Shown: positions 8,409 through 18,031 of the stretch, piece by piece
Position numbering within the stretch: position 1 is the first letter of the stretch
Layout: each line of letters begins with the position of its first letter
Assembly (NCBI RefSeq): GCF_002101785.1
Contig: NZ_LQPJ01000098.1
Coordinates: 1 to 64,000 of the forward strand
Direction: 5' to 3'
Length of the DNA: 64,000 bases
Source: Mycobacterium palustre
GTDB taxonomy: Bacteria; Actinomycetota; Actinomycetes; Mycobacteriales; Mycobacteriaceae
Notes under the pieces: generated by a model
The model's input: only the letters and a program-made list of their open reading frames with translations
Database searches by the model: none
What the model was told of the DNA's origin: nothing
Made by a program: the position numbers and the translations under genes

Positions 8409-8705
8409 CTAGTCGCTGGCGGGCAGCGGCTTGACCTCTTTGAGGTGCAGCGGGGTCTGGCCCACGCTCAGGCTCCCGGCGCCGGGCTTGGTCACCAGCA
8501 CCTCGGCGCCCGTCTCGTCGACATAGCGCTTCCCCATCACCGTGCCCTCGGCGAACGCCGGGTCGAGCTCGCCGGACCGCTCGGCGCCGATCGGCACCAT
8601 CGGCGCGCCGCCGCAGCGCAGGTCGTCGAGGCTGTCGGCGCTGCGGACCACGATGACCTGGGTGTCACACACCTGGCTTTCGAGGCGGGTTCCGTTTTTG
8701 ATCAT
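8409..8705 (-). CDS. Small conserved protein downstream of acyl-CoA synthetase
   Basis: This 98-residue protein begins MIKNGTRLESQVCDTQVIVV. It has Cys13 and Cys31 (DDLRCGGAPM), Gly/Lys-rich central strands and no membrane segment or signal peptide. It starts 12 bases after the stop of the synthetase gene, so the two are almost certainly one operon. I do not recognise its family. The paired cysteines and beta-rich look could suit a small metal-binding or carrier-associated domain, but that is speculative. It is present as an intact frame with codon use like its neighbours. Confidence 0.7.
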   Translation of the reverse strand: MIKNGTRLESQVCDTQVIVVRSADSLDDLRCGGAPMVPIGAERSGELDPAFAEGTVMGKRYVDETGAEVLVTKPGAGSLSVGQTPLHLKEVKPLPASD

Positions 8706-8717
8706 GCACCTAATCCT

Positions 8718-10205
8718 TCAGCGTCCTTGTAGCTGTTCGACTAGCTCGCGGCGAAGTACCTTGCCCGTGGGTGTGGCCGGCAGCTCGTCGCGAAACACTA
8801 CTCGGTCGGGCGTCCGTGACCCCCGCAAACTCTTGCGGACATGCTCGCGCAGTTCCTCCGGGTCGGGATCGGTGCCCGCGGCGGGCACCACCACCGCGAC
8901 GATCGCCTGGCCCCACTGTGGATCCTCGACGCCGACCACGGCCACGTCGCGCACGTGGGAGTGCTCGATGAGCACCTCTTCCAGCTCGGCGGGCGCGATG
9001 TTCTCCCCGCCGCGGATGATGGTGTCGTCGCTGCGCCCGCCGATGAACAGGTAGCCGTCCTCGTCGAGCAGGGCGATGTCGCGGGTGGGGAACCAGCCGT
9101 CCTCGTCCAGCACCGAGCCGATCCCGGTGTAGCGACCCGACACCTGCTCCCCGCGCACGAACAGCTCGCCCGTTTCGCCGGGCCCGAGCACCCTGCCGCG
9201 CTCGTCGCGGATCTGCAGCTCGATGCCGGGCACCGGCCGCCCCACGGAGGCCAACCGCTTGGCGACCCGGGGCTCTGATGCCGACTGCGCCGCGCGGTGG
9301 TCGTCGGGGGTGAGCACCGCGATGGTCGAGCTGGTCTCGGTGAGCCCGTAGGCGTTGACGAAACCGACGTGCGGCAACAGTTCCAGGGCCCGGCGGACCA
9401 GCGGCAACCCCACCTTGGAACCGCCGTAGGCCAGGTTGCGCAGCGACGGCAGCGTGTGGCCGCCCGTCTCCAGCACGCTGACGATGCGGTCCAGCATGGT
9501 GGGCACCACCGTCGCGGTGGTCACCTGCTCGGCGTTGATCAGCCGCACCCATTCCTCGGCGTCGAAGTTGGGCAGATACACCATCTTTCGGCCGGCGTAG
9601 AGGTTCGACAGCGCGGCGCCGACCCCGGCGATGTGATAGGGCGGCACACAGATCAGCGCGGCGTCGCTGGGGGCGGCCGACTCGAACTCGACGGTCCCGG
9701 TCACATAACTGGTCAGGTTGTTGTGCGTCAGCTCGACGGCCTTGGGTTGCGACGTGGTGCCCGACGTGAACAACACGATCGCGACGGATTCGGGATCGGG
9801 AAACTCGGCGGCCGGCTCGCCGTCGCGCGCGGCCGCAAGGAAATCGTCGGACAGCATCACCCGGTCGGCGCGCGCACCGACCACGTCCCGGTACCGGGCG
9901 TCGACGACGACCAGCGGGTCGGGCAGCCGCCCGATCAGCGCCTGGATGCCCTCGGCGGACAGCCGGTAGTTGAGCGGGGTGAAGGCGAGCCCGGCGCGGG
10001 CGGCCGCAAAGATCAGCACCGGCAGCATCGCGCCGCCGGTGCCGACGTAGGCCACGTGCCGGGCCCGCGACGCCGCGACCACCCCCGCGCCGCCGTCGGC
10101 CAGATCGCTGAGCTGCTGCGTCGTCAGCCGGACGTCGCCGGAGATCACGGCCGTCCGATCGGGGTTGCTGGACGCGGCCATCTCCAGCAGCAACGAAATG
10201 CTCAT
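8718..10205 (-). CDS. Acyl-CoA synthetase (class I adenylate-forming enzyme)
   Basis: The 495-residue protein is an ANL-superfamily enzyme. It has the phosphate loop VLFTSGTTSQPKAVELTH (about residues 148-165), the YGLTETSS adenine motif, the GWFPTRDIALLDEDGY hinge region with GGRSDDTIIRGGEN, and the C-terminal catalytic lysine in TPTGKVLRREL. It activates a carboxylic acid as acyl-AMP and transfers it to CoA. The acid is unknown. The ATG at 10205 is 107 bases from the PE_PGRS stop. It forms an operon with the 98-residue gene and may be controlled by the convergent TetR. Confidence 0.9.
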   Translation of the reverse strand: MSISLLLEMAASSNPDRTAVISGDVRLTTQQLSDLADGGAGVVAASRARHVAYVGTGGAMLPVLIFAAARAGLAFTPLNYRLSAEGIQALIGRLPDPLVVVDARYRDVVGARADRVMLSDDFLAAARDGEPAAEFPDPESVAIVLFTSGTTSQPKAVELTHNNLTSYVTGTVEFESAAPSDAALICVPPYHIAGVGAALSNLYAGRKMVYLPNFDAEEWVRLINAEQVTTATVVPTMLDRIVSVLETGGHTLPSLRNLAYGGSKVGLPLVRRALELLPHVGFVNAYGLTETSSTIAVLTPDDHRAAQSASEPRVAKRLASVGRPVPGIELQIRDERGRVLGPGETGELFVRGEQVSGRYTGIGSVLDEDGWFPTRDIALLDEDGYLFIGGRSDDTIIRGGENIAPAELEEVLIEHSHVRDVAVVGVEDPQWGQAIVAVVVPAAGTDPDPEELREHVRKSLRGSRTPDRVVFRDELPATPTGKVLRRELVEQLQGR

Positions 10206-10312
10206 CCGATCCTTCGGGGTGCCAGACGCTTTACAAATCTAGGCGACAGTGTAAGTCATCTAGGCATCGCCGCGGGCGGCCGGGGTTGGGTCCAGGGCAG
10301 TGATCGGCCCGG

Positions 10313-11740
10313 CTACGGCCCGGCGTGCCCGTTGGGTCCCGGCAGCCCGAGCAGCAGCCCGCCGTCGCCGCCCAGCCCGATGGTGGCGCCGACGCCGACG
10401 CTGCCGCCGCCCGCCCCGCCGTTGCCGACCAGTTGGGCGTTTCCGCCGTCGCCGCCGTTGCCCTTGTTCAAGCTCGCCCCGCCGTTGCCGCCGTTGCCGC
10501 CGCTGCCGACCACGGCGGCGTTGCCACCGTGACCGCCCTGACCACCGTTGCCGGCGGCGCCGGCGCTCCCGCCGCCATTGCCGCCGTCCCCACCGTTGCC
10601 GAACAACCCGATGGCGTTGCCGCCTGCCCCGCCGGCCCCGCCGGTTCCGTTCGTGGATTGCCCGCCGTCGCCGCCGTGGCCGCCGTTACCCCACAGCGCG
10701 CCGCCGAGGCCGCCGGCGCCGCCGGGACCACCGTTGAGCCCGCCGGTTCCACCGGCGCCGCCGTCGCCGATGAGGCCGGCGTTTCCGCCGCGGCCGGCGG
10801 CGATTTGGCCGTAGCTGTTGCCGCCGTTGCCGCCGTTGCCGCTGAGCATGCCGCCGGCGCCGCCGTCACCGCCCACGGCGGGGAAGGCGCCCTGGGTGCC
10901 GGCGTTGCCGCCGGCACCGCCGTTGCCGTTCAGCAGGCCGCCGTGACCGCCGTGGCCCCCAGCACCGGCGCCGGTCGTCAAGACCCCGGGAGCGCCGAGA
11001 CCGCCCGCGCCGCCGGCGCCGCCGTTGCCGAACAACCCGATCGCGTCGCCGCCGGCGCCCCCGGCGCCGGCAGAGCCGACCAGGACGGTGTTGCCATAGC
11101 CACCGCCGGTGCCGCCGGGACCGCCGTTGCCCCACAGCAGCCCGCCGGCGCCGCCGGCGCCGCCCTTGCCGCCGTTGACGGCGCCCGTAATGCTCGGGCC
11201 GCCGGCCCCGCCGGCGCCGCCGTTGCCCAACAGCCCGGCCGCGCCGCCATTGCCGCCGTTCTGGCCCGCCGCGCCGGATCCGCCGTTGCCGCCGTTGCCC
11301 CACAGGATTCCGCCGGCGCCGCCGTCCTGGCCGGTGCCCGGAATCCCGTTGGCGCCGTTGCCGATCAGCGGGCGGCCCAGCAGCAGCTCGGTGGGTGTGT
11401 TGATCGCGTTGAGGGCGTCTTGCTGCACAACCTGCCACGGGTTGGCGGTGGCTGCGGCGTTGGCCGCCTCGGCGCCGGCGTAGGCGCCCGCGCCCGCGTT
11501 GAGGGCCTCGACGAACCGTTGCTGAAACGCGGCCGCTTGGGCGATCGCGGCCTGATAGTCCACGGCGTGAGCCCCGAAGAACGAGGCCACCGCCGCCGAA
11601 ACCTCGTCGGCGCCCGCGGCCAGCAATGCCGTGGTCCGGGACGCCGCCGCGGAGTTGGCCTGGCTCAGCGCCGAACCGAGAGCTGCCAAATCCGTGGCGG
11701 CCGTTGAAACCACGTCCGGCATGGCGATCAAAAACGACAT
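10313..11740 (-). CDS. PE_PGRS protein
   Basis: The 475-residue protein starts [20 protein letters not shown], a PE domain of about 100 residues with the expected helical pair. A linker then leads to [13 protein letters not shown] and on into about 330 residues of Gly-Gly-Ala/Gly-Gly-Asn triplet-rich PGRS repeats, including [13 protein letters not shown]- and LWGNGGPGG-like units. It ends [15 protein letters not shown]. The PE domain directs export by ESX-5 type VII secretion in this family; the PGRS part is surface-associated and variable. The frame is open 60 bases further upstream, but ATG 11740 matches the family start. Function is unknown. The repeats make this locus prone to assembly errors. 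Confidence 0.93.
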   Translation of the reverse strand: MSFLIAMPDVVSTAATDLAALGSALSQANSAAASRTTALLAAGADEVSAAVASFFGAHAVDYQAAIAQAAAFQQRFVEALNAGAGAYAGAEAANAAATANPWQVVQQDALNAINTPTELLLGRPLIGNGANGIPGTGQDGGAGGILWGNGGNGGSGAAGQNGGNGGAAGLLGNGGAGGAGGPSITGAVNGGKGGAGGAGGLLWGNGGPGGTGGGYGNTVLVGSAGAGGAGGDAIGLFGNGGAGGAGGLGAPGVLTTGAGAGGHGGHGGLLNGNGGAGGNAGTQGAFPAVGGDGGAGGMLSGNGGNGGNSYGQIAAGRGGNAGLIGDGGAGGTGGLNGGPGGAGGLGGALWGNGGHGGDGGQSTNGTGGAGGAGGNAIGLFGNGGDGGNGGGSAGAAGNGGQGGHGGNAAVVGSGGNGGNGGASLNKGNGGDGGNAQLVGNGGAGGGSVGVGATIGLGGDGGLLLGLPGPNGHAGP

Positions 11741-11864
11741 TGCGCACCTTCCACTTCGAGCTAGCTCTCGACAGTGTGGAAGGTCGGCGGCGGCCGACAC
11801 ATCGGGAATCTTCCCTATTTCGGTCGCACCGCCGCGGCCCGACCGGGCAGCGCCACCTGACGGG

Positions 11865-12653
11865 TTAGGTTCCCGTCCAGCGCGGGGGCCGCTTCTCGGC
11901 GAACGCGACCGCGCCCTCCCTGGCGTCGTTGGACGAAAACACCGGCGCCAGGATCTTGATCTGCTCGGCGAACATGGTGTCGCGGCTCCAGCCGCGCGAT
12001 TCGACGATGATCCGCTTGGTGGCGGCCACCGCCAGCGGCCCGTTGGCGGTGATCTTCTCGGCCAGCGCGATCGCCGCCTCCAGCGCCTTGCCCGGCTCGG
12101 CCAGCACGTTGACCAGCCCGAGGTCGTGGGCGCGCTCGGCCGGCAGGTTGTCGCCGGTGAGGGCCAGCTCCATGGCGATCGCGTAGGGGATGCGCTCGGG
12201 CAGCCGCAGCAGTCCCCCGCCGCCGGCCACCAGCCCGCGCTTGACCTCGGGGATGCCGAACGCCGAGTCGCGCGACGCCACGATCAGGTCGGTGGCCAGC
12301 GCCAGCTCGCAGCCGCCGGCCAGGCAGAATCCCTCCACCGCGGCGATCAGCGGCTTGGCCGGGGGGCGCTCGGTGAACCCCATGCCGCGGCCTTCGACGA
12401 CGACGTTCTCGCCGCGAGCGAACGCCTTGAGGTCCATGCCGGCCGAAAAGGAGCCGCCCGCGCCGGTCAGGATGCCCACCGACAGGCCGCTGTCGCCGTC
12501 GAGGCGGTCCATGGCGTCGGCCAGGCCCCGGCTGACCGCGGCGTTGACCGCGTTCTTGGCCTTGGGCCGGTTGATGGTGATGATCAGGATCCGGTCGCGC
12601 TGTTCGACCAAAATCTCGGGTTCGGTGCTGCCGGGTTCGTCGCTACCAGTCAC
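11865..12653 (-). CDS. echA1: Enoyl-CoA hydratase/isomerase EchA1
   Basis: The protein has 262 residues, equal to Rv0222 as I recall. Crotonase-fold features include the first oxyanion-hole strand [19 protein letters not shown], the second at [19 protein letters not shown], and [20 protein letters not shown], which holds one catalytic-type Glu (PEV). It hydrates or isomerises enoyl-CoA esters in beta-oxidation. It lies 91 bases downstream of the WS/DGAT gene on the same strand, at the end of a lipase/acyltransferase run. The exact reaction within the crotonase family cannot be fixed from sequence. Confidence 0.9.
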   Translation of the reverse strand: MTGSDEPGSTEPEILVEQRDRILIITINRPKAKNAVNAAVSRGLADAMDRLDGDSGLSVGILTGAGGSFSAGMDLKAFARGENVVVEGRGMGFTERPPAKPLIAAVEGFCLAGGCELALATDLIVASRDSAFGIPEVKRGLVAGGGGLLRLPERIPYAIAMELALTGDNLPAERAHDLGLVNVLAEPGKALEAAIALAEKITANGPLAVAATKRIIVESRGWSRDTMFAEQIKILAPVFSSNDAREGAVAFAEKRPPRWTGT

Positions 12654-12744
12654 GGTGCGATGGTAACGACCGGCGGGAACGCCATTGGCGGCAGGCGAGA
12701 GTCGGGTTACCGGGATCGCGACGCACGGCCGATCCGGTGTTCGA

Positions 12745-14154
12745 TCAGGCGGGCGCCATCGCCGTGTCGACGACGGTCAGGTCCTCGGAAAGCCCCGCGG
12801 CCCTGCGTATTTCGACGAAGTCGTAAACCATGGCCTCGGTCACCTCGTGCGGGTCCTTGAGGGTGGCGCCGTCGGTGAGCACCGAGATGTTGAGCTGGTC
12901 GACATAGCTCCAGACGGTGATGTTGAGCCCGCTGCCGGCGGTCAACGGGCCCACCGAATAGATCTCGGTGACCAGCGCCCCGCCGACCCGCCCGCGTTCA
13001 CGGGGACCGGGGACGTTCGAGATGTTCAGGTTGAGCACCTTGTTGTGCCCGTCGCGGCCGGACGCCCACCTGAAAAACGCCCGGGTCGGGCCGGGGGGCA
13101 TGTAGGCCGCCCAGCGGCTGACCAGCTCCGGGCCCATCAGCTGGTTGCTTTCCTTCGCGGCGATCGCGTTCTCGTGGCTGCACCGCACCCGCTCCAGCGG
13201 GTCGTCGGAGTCGGTCGGCAGGCCCACCAGCACGCCGGTGAAGCGATTGCCGGAGATGCGCTCCGGCGAGAAGTCGAAGCTCATCGGCACCGACGCCAGC
13301 AGCGGCTCGGCCTTGCCGTCGTAGCGCAGCAGCAGGGTGCGCAGCGCGCCGCTGGCCATGGCCAGCACCATGTCGTTGATCGTGGCCCCGAGCCGCCTGC
13401 CGGTCTGCTTGACGTCGGCCAGCGCCAGCGTCGCGGTCGCGAACCGGCGCTCCGGGGTGATCTTGTGGTTGATGAAGGTCGGCGGCGGCTCGAACGGGCG
13501 CGTCAGTTCCGGGGAGAAGTTGCGCGAGCTGCGCCGGACCCGGGCCACTCCCTGCGCGGTGTAGCGGACGGTGGCGGGCAGCCGCCCGACGTGGCGCGCG
13601 TGGTCGGCGAACGCCGACGTGATCAGTTGCCGCGCGGTGGGCGGCGGGTCCGCCACGTACGGCCGGCGCTCCGGCACCGGCTGCAGGTCCATGCCGCGCG
13701 CCAGCAGGTTGGCCGAGGCGACGCCGTCGGCGAGCGCGTGGTGGATCTTGCCCACGACGGCGATGCGGTGGTCGGCCAGGCCCTCGACGAAATACATCTC
13801 CCACAGCGGGCGCGACCGGTCCAGCGGGGTGCCGGCGATCTGCCCGATCGCCTCGTCCAGCTCGCGACGACCGCCCGGCGCGGGCAGCCGCCAGGGCCGG
13901 ATGTGGTAGTCGAGGTCGACCTCACACTGTTCGCGCCACATCGGATGGTGCAGCCGGTAGGGGATCTCGACGAGCTGATAGCAGAACGGCTCGAGCTTGG
14001 TCAGCCGGCCGGCGATGACCTGGCGGAAGGCGTCGACGTCGAAGTCGCGCCGGTCGGGATCGAGCTCGATCACGGCGGCCTTGATGGTGTGCATGTGCAC
14101 GTTCGGCGTCTCGCTGTAGAGCAGGACCGCGTCCCAGCCGCTCAGCCGTTTCAC
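12745..14154 (-). CDS. WS/DGAT-type wax ester synthase/diacylglycerol acyltransferase, Rv0221-like
   Basis: The protein has 469 residues, the same length I recall for Rv0221. It starts MKRLSGWDAVLLYSETP, typical of this family, and has the catalytic HHxxxDG motif as H138-H139-A-L-A-D143-G144. The C-terminal half has the family segments NLNISNVPGPRE and SGLNITVWSYVDQLN. The enzyme transfers an acyl group from acyl-CoA to an alcohol or diacylglycerol, making storage lipid. It follows lipC by 44 bases on the same strand. Neighbouring esterases and fatty-acid genes agree with neutral-lipid turnover. Confidence 0.94.
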   Translation of the reverse strand: MKRLSGWDAVLLYSETPNVHMHTIKAAVIELDPDRRDFDVDAFRQVIAGRLTKLEPFCYQLVEIPYRLHHPMWREQCEVDLDYHIRPWRLPAPGGRRELDEAIGQIAGTPLDRSRPLWEMYFVEGLADHRIAVVGKIHHALADGVASANLLARGMDLQPVPERRPYVADPPPTARQLITSAFADHARHVGRLPATVRYTAQGVARVRRSSRNFSPELTRPFEPPPTFINHKITPERRFATATLALADVKQTGRRLGATINDMVLAMASGALRTLLLRYDGKAEPLLASVPMSFDFSPERISGNRFTGVLVGLPTDSDDPLERVRCSHENAIAAKESNQLMGPELVSRWAAYMPPGPTRAFFRWASGRDGHNKVLNLNISNVPGPRERGRVGGALVTEIYSVGPLTAGSGLNITVWSYVDQLNISVLTDGATLKDPHEVTEAMVYDFVEIRRAAGLSEDLTVVDTAMAPA

Positions 14155-14198
14155 CGCTGCCCCTCACCCATAGAGGGACAATACCCAGCGGCGAGAGC

Positions 14199-15404
14199 TC
14201 AGATAACCTCTTTGGCGCCGATCTGCATCTTGGTGCGGTGGACCTGGTTCAGGAACAGCGAAGCGGCGTGCGCGGCCGCGCCGGCCCGCTCCCCGTCGAT
14301 GAGGTCGTAGCCGTGACCCGCTCCCGGTAGCTCCAAATAGCCGACCGTCGAGTGCGAGACCGCCCGCAGCCTTTCGACGAAGCTGCGCGCCTGCTCGACC
14401 GGGATGACGCTGTCCTTGCTGCCGTGAATCACCAAGAACGGCGGCGCATTTCGGTGCACGCGGGCGATCGGTGAGGCGTCGCGGAACACCTCGGGGTGGC
14501 GCGCGATCGACTTCTTGACCACCACCCGCTCGAGGAAGTCGACGAACCGGACCCGCTCCGGCGTGGACCGGTCCTCCCAGTCGTAGCGCCCGTAAATCCC
14601 GACCACAGCGTCCACCGAGCTGTCGGCGCCCTCGGGCAGCTCGCGCCGGTGCGCGGGGTCGCCGGGGGTCAGGCCGGCCAGCGCGGACAGGTGGCCGCCC
14701 GCCGAACAGCCCGCTATGGCAACGAAATTGCGGTCGCCGCCGAACTTGTCGACGTTGGCGCGCGCCCAGGCGATGGCGGTCTTGACGTCGGTGATGTGGC
14801 GCGGCCAGCGATGGTGCGGCGAGACCCGGTAGTCGATTGCCAGGCACACCCAGCCCTGCTCGGCCAGCCGGGACATCAGCGCGGAACCCTGCCCCATGCA
14901 CCTGCCGTGGACCCAGGCGCCGCCGGGCACGAAGATCAGGACGGGGGCCGGTTGGGCCGGCAGGTCCTTGCGCCGCCAGACGTCGAGCACCTGCGCCGGG
15001 TGGTCCCCGTAGTGGACGCCGCGGCGGTAGGAGTAGCGGCGCCGGCGCAGCGCGTCCCAGATCGGCGGCGTCCGGTCCGCGGCCGGCCATTCGGTTTCGA
15101 GGTCCGCGGCGGAGACGACGCCGCGCAGCGCGGCGAGGGAAACCTGCGGGATGCTCTCGCGGTCCCGGCGCCGCGTCTCGTGGATGCCCGGGGTCATCCA
15201 ATCCCTGGTCATCGCCGAAAACGCCGACGGGGCCTGCTGGGCACCCCACAGGCCCACGGCGGTCAGCGCACCCAGCGGCTCGAGGCCCTTACCGACGACC
15301 GGCAGCGAAGCTCCCGCCGCGCTCAAGGCCAGCAGGTAGTCGGCAGGACCGGCCCGCAGCAACCATTTCACGCAGGGTGTCATGCGGGCTCCCCTCGCGG
15401 TCAT
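14199..15404 (-). CDS. lipC: Alpha/beta-hydrolase esterase LipC
   Basis: This 401-residue HSL-type carboxylesterase has the oxyanion strand LIFVPGGAWVHG, the nucleophile elbow IAGCSAGGHLSAL (Ser in G-C-S-A-G), the acid in VIHGSKDSVIPV and the histidine in LPGAGHGYDLIDG. All three members of the triad are therefore present. About 130 residues precede the core. The start at 15404 overlaps the previous gene's stop as ATGA, so translation is probably coupled; an internal ATG at 15383 is possible. M. tuberculosis LipC is reported as cell-surface esterase, but no cleavable signal is obvious here. Confidence 0.9.
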   Translation of the reverse strand: MTARGARMTPCVKWLLRAGPADYLLALSAAGASLPVVGKGLEPLGALTAVGLWGAQQAPSAFSAMTRDWMTPGIHETRRRDRESIPQVSLAALRGVVSAADLETEWPAADRTPPIWDALRRRRYSYRRGVHYGDHPAQVLDVWRRKDLPAQPAPVLIFVPGGAWVHGRCMGQGSALMSRLAEQGWVCLAIDYRVSPHHRWPRHITDVKTAIAWARANVDKFGGDRNFVAIAGCSAGGHLSALAGLTPGDPAHRRELPEGADSSVDAVVGIYGRYDWEDRSTPERVRFVDFLERVVVKKSIARHPEVFRDASPIARVHRNAPPFLVIHGSKDSVIPVEQARSFVERLRAVSHSTVGYLELPGAGHGYDLIDGERAGAAAHAASLFLNQVHRTKMQIGAKEVI

Positions 15405-15937
15405 TTTCGGAGCCTACCCCCGCGCCGACACCGGAAACTGACGTTTCCGTCAGGGGCTCGCCGGCGCGCCGCTACCAGCCGCGCGGCGTAGCTGAGCGCG
15501 CTGAGGCCGAACATCGCCGCCGTCAGCAGCAGCCACCTGCCCAGAAACGGCTGCTGGGTTTGTCCGGTCGCGGCCTGATAGGTCGGCGCCCCCTGCTCGA
15601 TGATGCCGGGCAAAAAGATCAGCAGCGTCAGCCCGGCGCCCAGGGTGGGCACCCGAATGTGGTTGCGGGCGCTGACGTTGCGCGGCGCCGGCCGCCTCCC
15701 GGCGAAGATCACCCGGTCGGCCAGCGCGCAGAGCGGGAAGAGCAGCAGGTCGTAGGCGATGACGGCGACCGCGAACCACGCGGCGATCGAGTGCCACCAG
15801 GTGTCCGGATCCCACAGGGCCGCCGGCGTGAACGTGGCCAGGATGTAGCCCAAGAGGGCGAACCCGGACGCCATCGTCACCAGGTGCAGCGGGCCGGCCC
15901 CGTAGCTCACCCCGAAACGGATTGGCAGGCGCGGCAT
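15401..15937 (-). CDS. Small polytopic membrane protein, Rv0219-like
   Basis: The 178-residue protein starts MPRLPIRFGVSYGAGPLHLV. It has about four membrane segments: near residues 15-37 (VTMASGFALLGYILATF), 50-68 (IAAWFAVAVIAYDLLLFPL), 95-112 (LGAGLTLLIFLPGI) and 133-155 (WLLLTAAMFGLSALSY). Its tail is basic. The start lies one base beyond the stop of the molybdopterin oxidoreductase gene, and its stop overlaps lipC by 4 bases. It therefore sits inside a tight operon and may be a partner of the oxidoreductase. The function is not known. Confidence 0.8.
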   Translation of the reverse strand: MPRLPIRFGVSYGAGPLHLVTMASGFALLGYILATFTPAALWDPDTWWHSIAAWFAVAVIAYDLLLFPLCALADRVIFAGRRPAPRNVSARNHIRVPTLGAGLTLLIFLPGIIEQGAPTYQAATGQTQQPFLGRWLLLTAAMFGLSALSYAARLVAARRRAPDGNVSFRCRRGGRLRK

Positions 15938-15938
15938 C

Positions 15939-17180
15939 TCAGCTCGGCTCGAACTCGATGGACGCGACCCACTTGGTGTTGTGCACGCCCGGCAGCGCGG
16001 GAACGATGACGCGCGCCGGATACCCGTGATCCAGGGGCAGGTCGGCGCCGTTGACCCGGAGCGCCAGCAGGGCGTCGGGATCGCGAATCTGGTTGGCCTG
16101 CAACGCCGCCGCACCGAACGCCCCGCCGCGCTGCAGCGACGCCACGCGCGCCGCGCGCGGTGCGGGCACCCCGGCCAGCCGCGCCAGCTCGGCGAGCCGC
16201 ACCCCGCTCCAGGTCTGCACGGTCGACCAGCCCTCGACGCAGGCGATCGGCAGCCGCGCGGTGTGCTGCGGCATCCCGGCCAGCGCCGCCCGGTCGAGCA
16301 CCACCTCCGACGGGCCGCCGCGCAGCGTCAAACGCCAACCGGCGCCCACGCTTTCGGGGACGATCCCGGCGGCGAGGGCCGTCTTGTTGACCGGGAAGTC
16401 GCCCCGGAAAGCACCGGGACCTCGGGGCCCGCGCCCGCGGGGCAGCAGCAGGGCCGCGCCGCGGGCGGCACCTCCGAGGGTCTGGCCCGCGGTCAGCGCG
16501 CCGACGAGCAGCACCCCGGCGCCGACGAGCGCCAGGGCACCGCGCCTGCTCATGGTCGGCTCGGCGGGCGCCGTCGACACCAACCCGTCCGGATCGGGCG
16601 GCTCCGGGCGGGTGTCGATGCGATTGGTGCGCAACACTTCTCGTAGCGGCAGCGACCGCAGCCCGGTGACCATCCGGGGGATCTTGAGGGTGATGTGCAT
16701 CAAGAATCCGGCGCTGAACACCCAGGCACCGAAGTAGTGGCCGGTGTAGAAGCTGAACCCGAAGACGTAGTCGTACTGGATGTTGAGCACACCGGTGACG
16801 ATCTCGAACAGCACGCCGCCCACCAGCATCAGCAATGACAGCCGCTCCAGCGCCTGGGCGATCGAGCGGGCCGGCGGCCACACGAACAGCCGCGGAATCA
16901 CCGACCACAGCTTGGCCAGCACCACCGGAATGATCACCAGCCCCAGGCCGACGTGCAGTCCCTGGGTCAGCCGGTACAGCCACGACGGCCGGGTCGGCCA
17001 GGCGAAGGCGGGCGGCCGCAGCCAGCCCACGTCCCCGGGGATGGCCTGGCCGAGCTGGGGCGCGTAGGCGGCGTAGGACAGCAGCCCGGTGACGATGACG
17101 ACCGGCAGCGCGACCAACAGCGCCAGACCGAACACCGAGGTCAGCCAGGGGCCTCGCAGCGGGCTGCGAAACCTGTTCAC
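15939..17180 (-). CDS. Membrane-anchored molybdopterin oxidoreductase, Rv0218-like
   Basis: The 413-residue protein joins two modules. The N-terminal part (about residues 1-190) has four or five membrane segments with conserved histidines (LTQGLHVGLGLVIIP, YTGHYFGAWVFSAGF) and resembles a di-haem cytochrome b561 domain. The C-terminal part is a sulfite-oxidase-like molybdopterin domain with RLPIACVEGWSTVQTWSGV, whose cysteine would ligate molybdenum. After the anchor, a further helix near residue 210 (RRGALALVGAGVLLVG) begins the exported part. GTG at 17180 overlaps the upstream methyltransferase stop as GTGA. Likely role: electron transfer from membrane quinol to an extracytoplasmic oxidised substrate, or the reverse. 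Substrate unknown. Confidence 0.85.
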   Translation of the reverse strand: MNRFRSPLRGPWLTSVFGLALLVALPVVIVTGLLSYAAYAPQLGQAIPGDVGWLRPPAFAWPTRPSWLYRLTQGLHVGLGLVIIPVVLAKLWSVIPRLFVWPPARSIAQALERLSLLMLVGGVLFEIVTGVLNIQYDYVFGFSFYTGHYFGAWVFSAGFLMHITLKIPRMVTGLRSLPLREVLRTNRIDTRPEPPDPDGLVSTAPAEPTMSRRGALALVGAGVLLVGALTAGQTLGGAARGAALLLPRGRGPRGPGAFRGDFPVNKTALAAGIVPESVGAGWRLTLRGGPSEVVLDRAALAGMPQHTARLPIACVEGWSTVQTWSGVRLAELARLAGVPAPRAARVASLQRGGAFGAAALQANQIRDPDALLALRVNGADLPLDHGYPARVIVPALPGVHNTKWVASIEFEPS

Positions 17181-17830
17181 GAGGCGGCCAGGGTCGCGAT
17201 CACCCGGCCGCCGATCGGGCGGACGCCGGTCAGCCTCAGGCCCGCCTGCTCGGCCAGCGCGGCGGCGCTGTCCACGCCCACCGACGCCCACCGGAACCAG
17301 GGTCCCACCTCGGCGCCGGACTCCAGCCGCACCCATCGCGAACATACGCCCGCGACCTCGGCGTCGAACTCCGCGACGCAGCGCCCGCCGCGCCCCAGCA
17401 GCTCGGCGGCGCGCCGCAGAATTCGCCGCGGGTCGCCGCCCAGGCCGACGTTGCCGTCGACCAGCAGGACCGTCCGCCACTGACCCGTTCCGGGCAGCGG
17501 GCCGAACACGTCGCCCAGCAGCGCCGGCGCCCCGCCGCGGCACGCCAGGCGGATCGCCGCCGCGGAGCGATCGATGCCCAGCGCCGGTATGCCCCGCCGG
17601 ATCAGCCTGGCGACCAACCGCCCGGGCCCGCACCCCAGCTCGATCGCCGGGCCCGCGCACATCCGCGTGACGGCATCGTCAAAGACCTCGTCGACGGCGT
17701 CGGCGGGCGGGTCGCCGGGACATCGCGCGCCCAACCAGCGGTGCGCGGGCAGCGGCCGTATCTCGCCGTCCTCGTGCCGGATCCAGCACCGTTGGCCGCC
17801 GAGCGCCCGGTCGTAGAGGTGGCCCAGCAT
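17177..17830 (-). CDS. SAM-dependent methyltransferase-like protein
   Basis: This 217-residue protein begins MLGHLYDRALGGQRCWI and carries the motif I AIELGCGPGRLVARLIRRG followed by the acidic LGIDRS loop, so it has a class I SAM-binding fold. VLLVDGNVGLGGDPRRILRR follows the position of motif IV. The frame stays open far upstream because of high GC, but ATG 17830 starts the folded domain. It is coupled to the molybdopterin gene by a GTGA overlap. I do not recall a counterpart between Rv0217c and Rv0218. Its substrate is unknown. Confidence 0.8.
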   Translation of the reverse strand: MLGHLYDRALGGQRCWIRHEDGEIRPLPAHRWLGARCPGDPPADAVDEVFDDAVTRMCAGPAIELGCGPGRLVARLIRRGIPALGIDRSAAAIRLACRGGAPALLGDVFGPLPGTGQWRTVLLVDGNVGLGGDPRRILRRAAELLGRGGRCVAEFDAEVAGVCSRWVRLESGAEVGPWFRWASVGVDSAAALAEQAGLRLTGVRPIGGRVIATLAAS

Positions 17831-18031
17831 GTCTCGCCTCTCGCATCTAGCACGACCAGGCGGCCCGGACGCGCACCACACGCCGGTATCCACGGGATAC
17901 ACCAGCATTTGGATCACCGGGACCGATACCCCGAGCCCGGGCCCGCTAACCACGCCGCCCGGAGCCGGGCCACCGACGGGTTTCACGGCGGTGCTTCGGT
18001 GCCGATGCGCGCGCGGATGGATACTTGTCCG

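Noticed and set aside
10313-11400. Tandem GC-rich repeats as a possible CRISPR or minisatellite array
   Set aside because: The repeats are irregular codon-level Gly-Gly-Xaa units in frame with a PE domain, with no constant repeat/spacer pattern.
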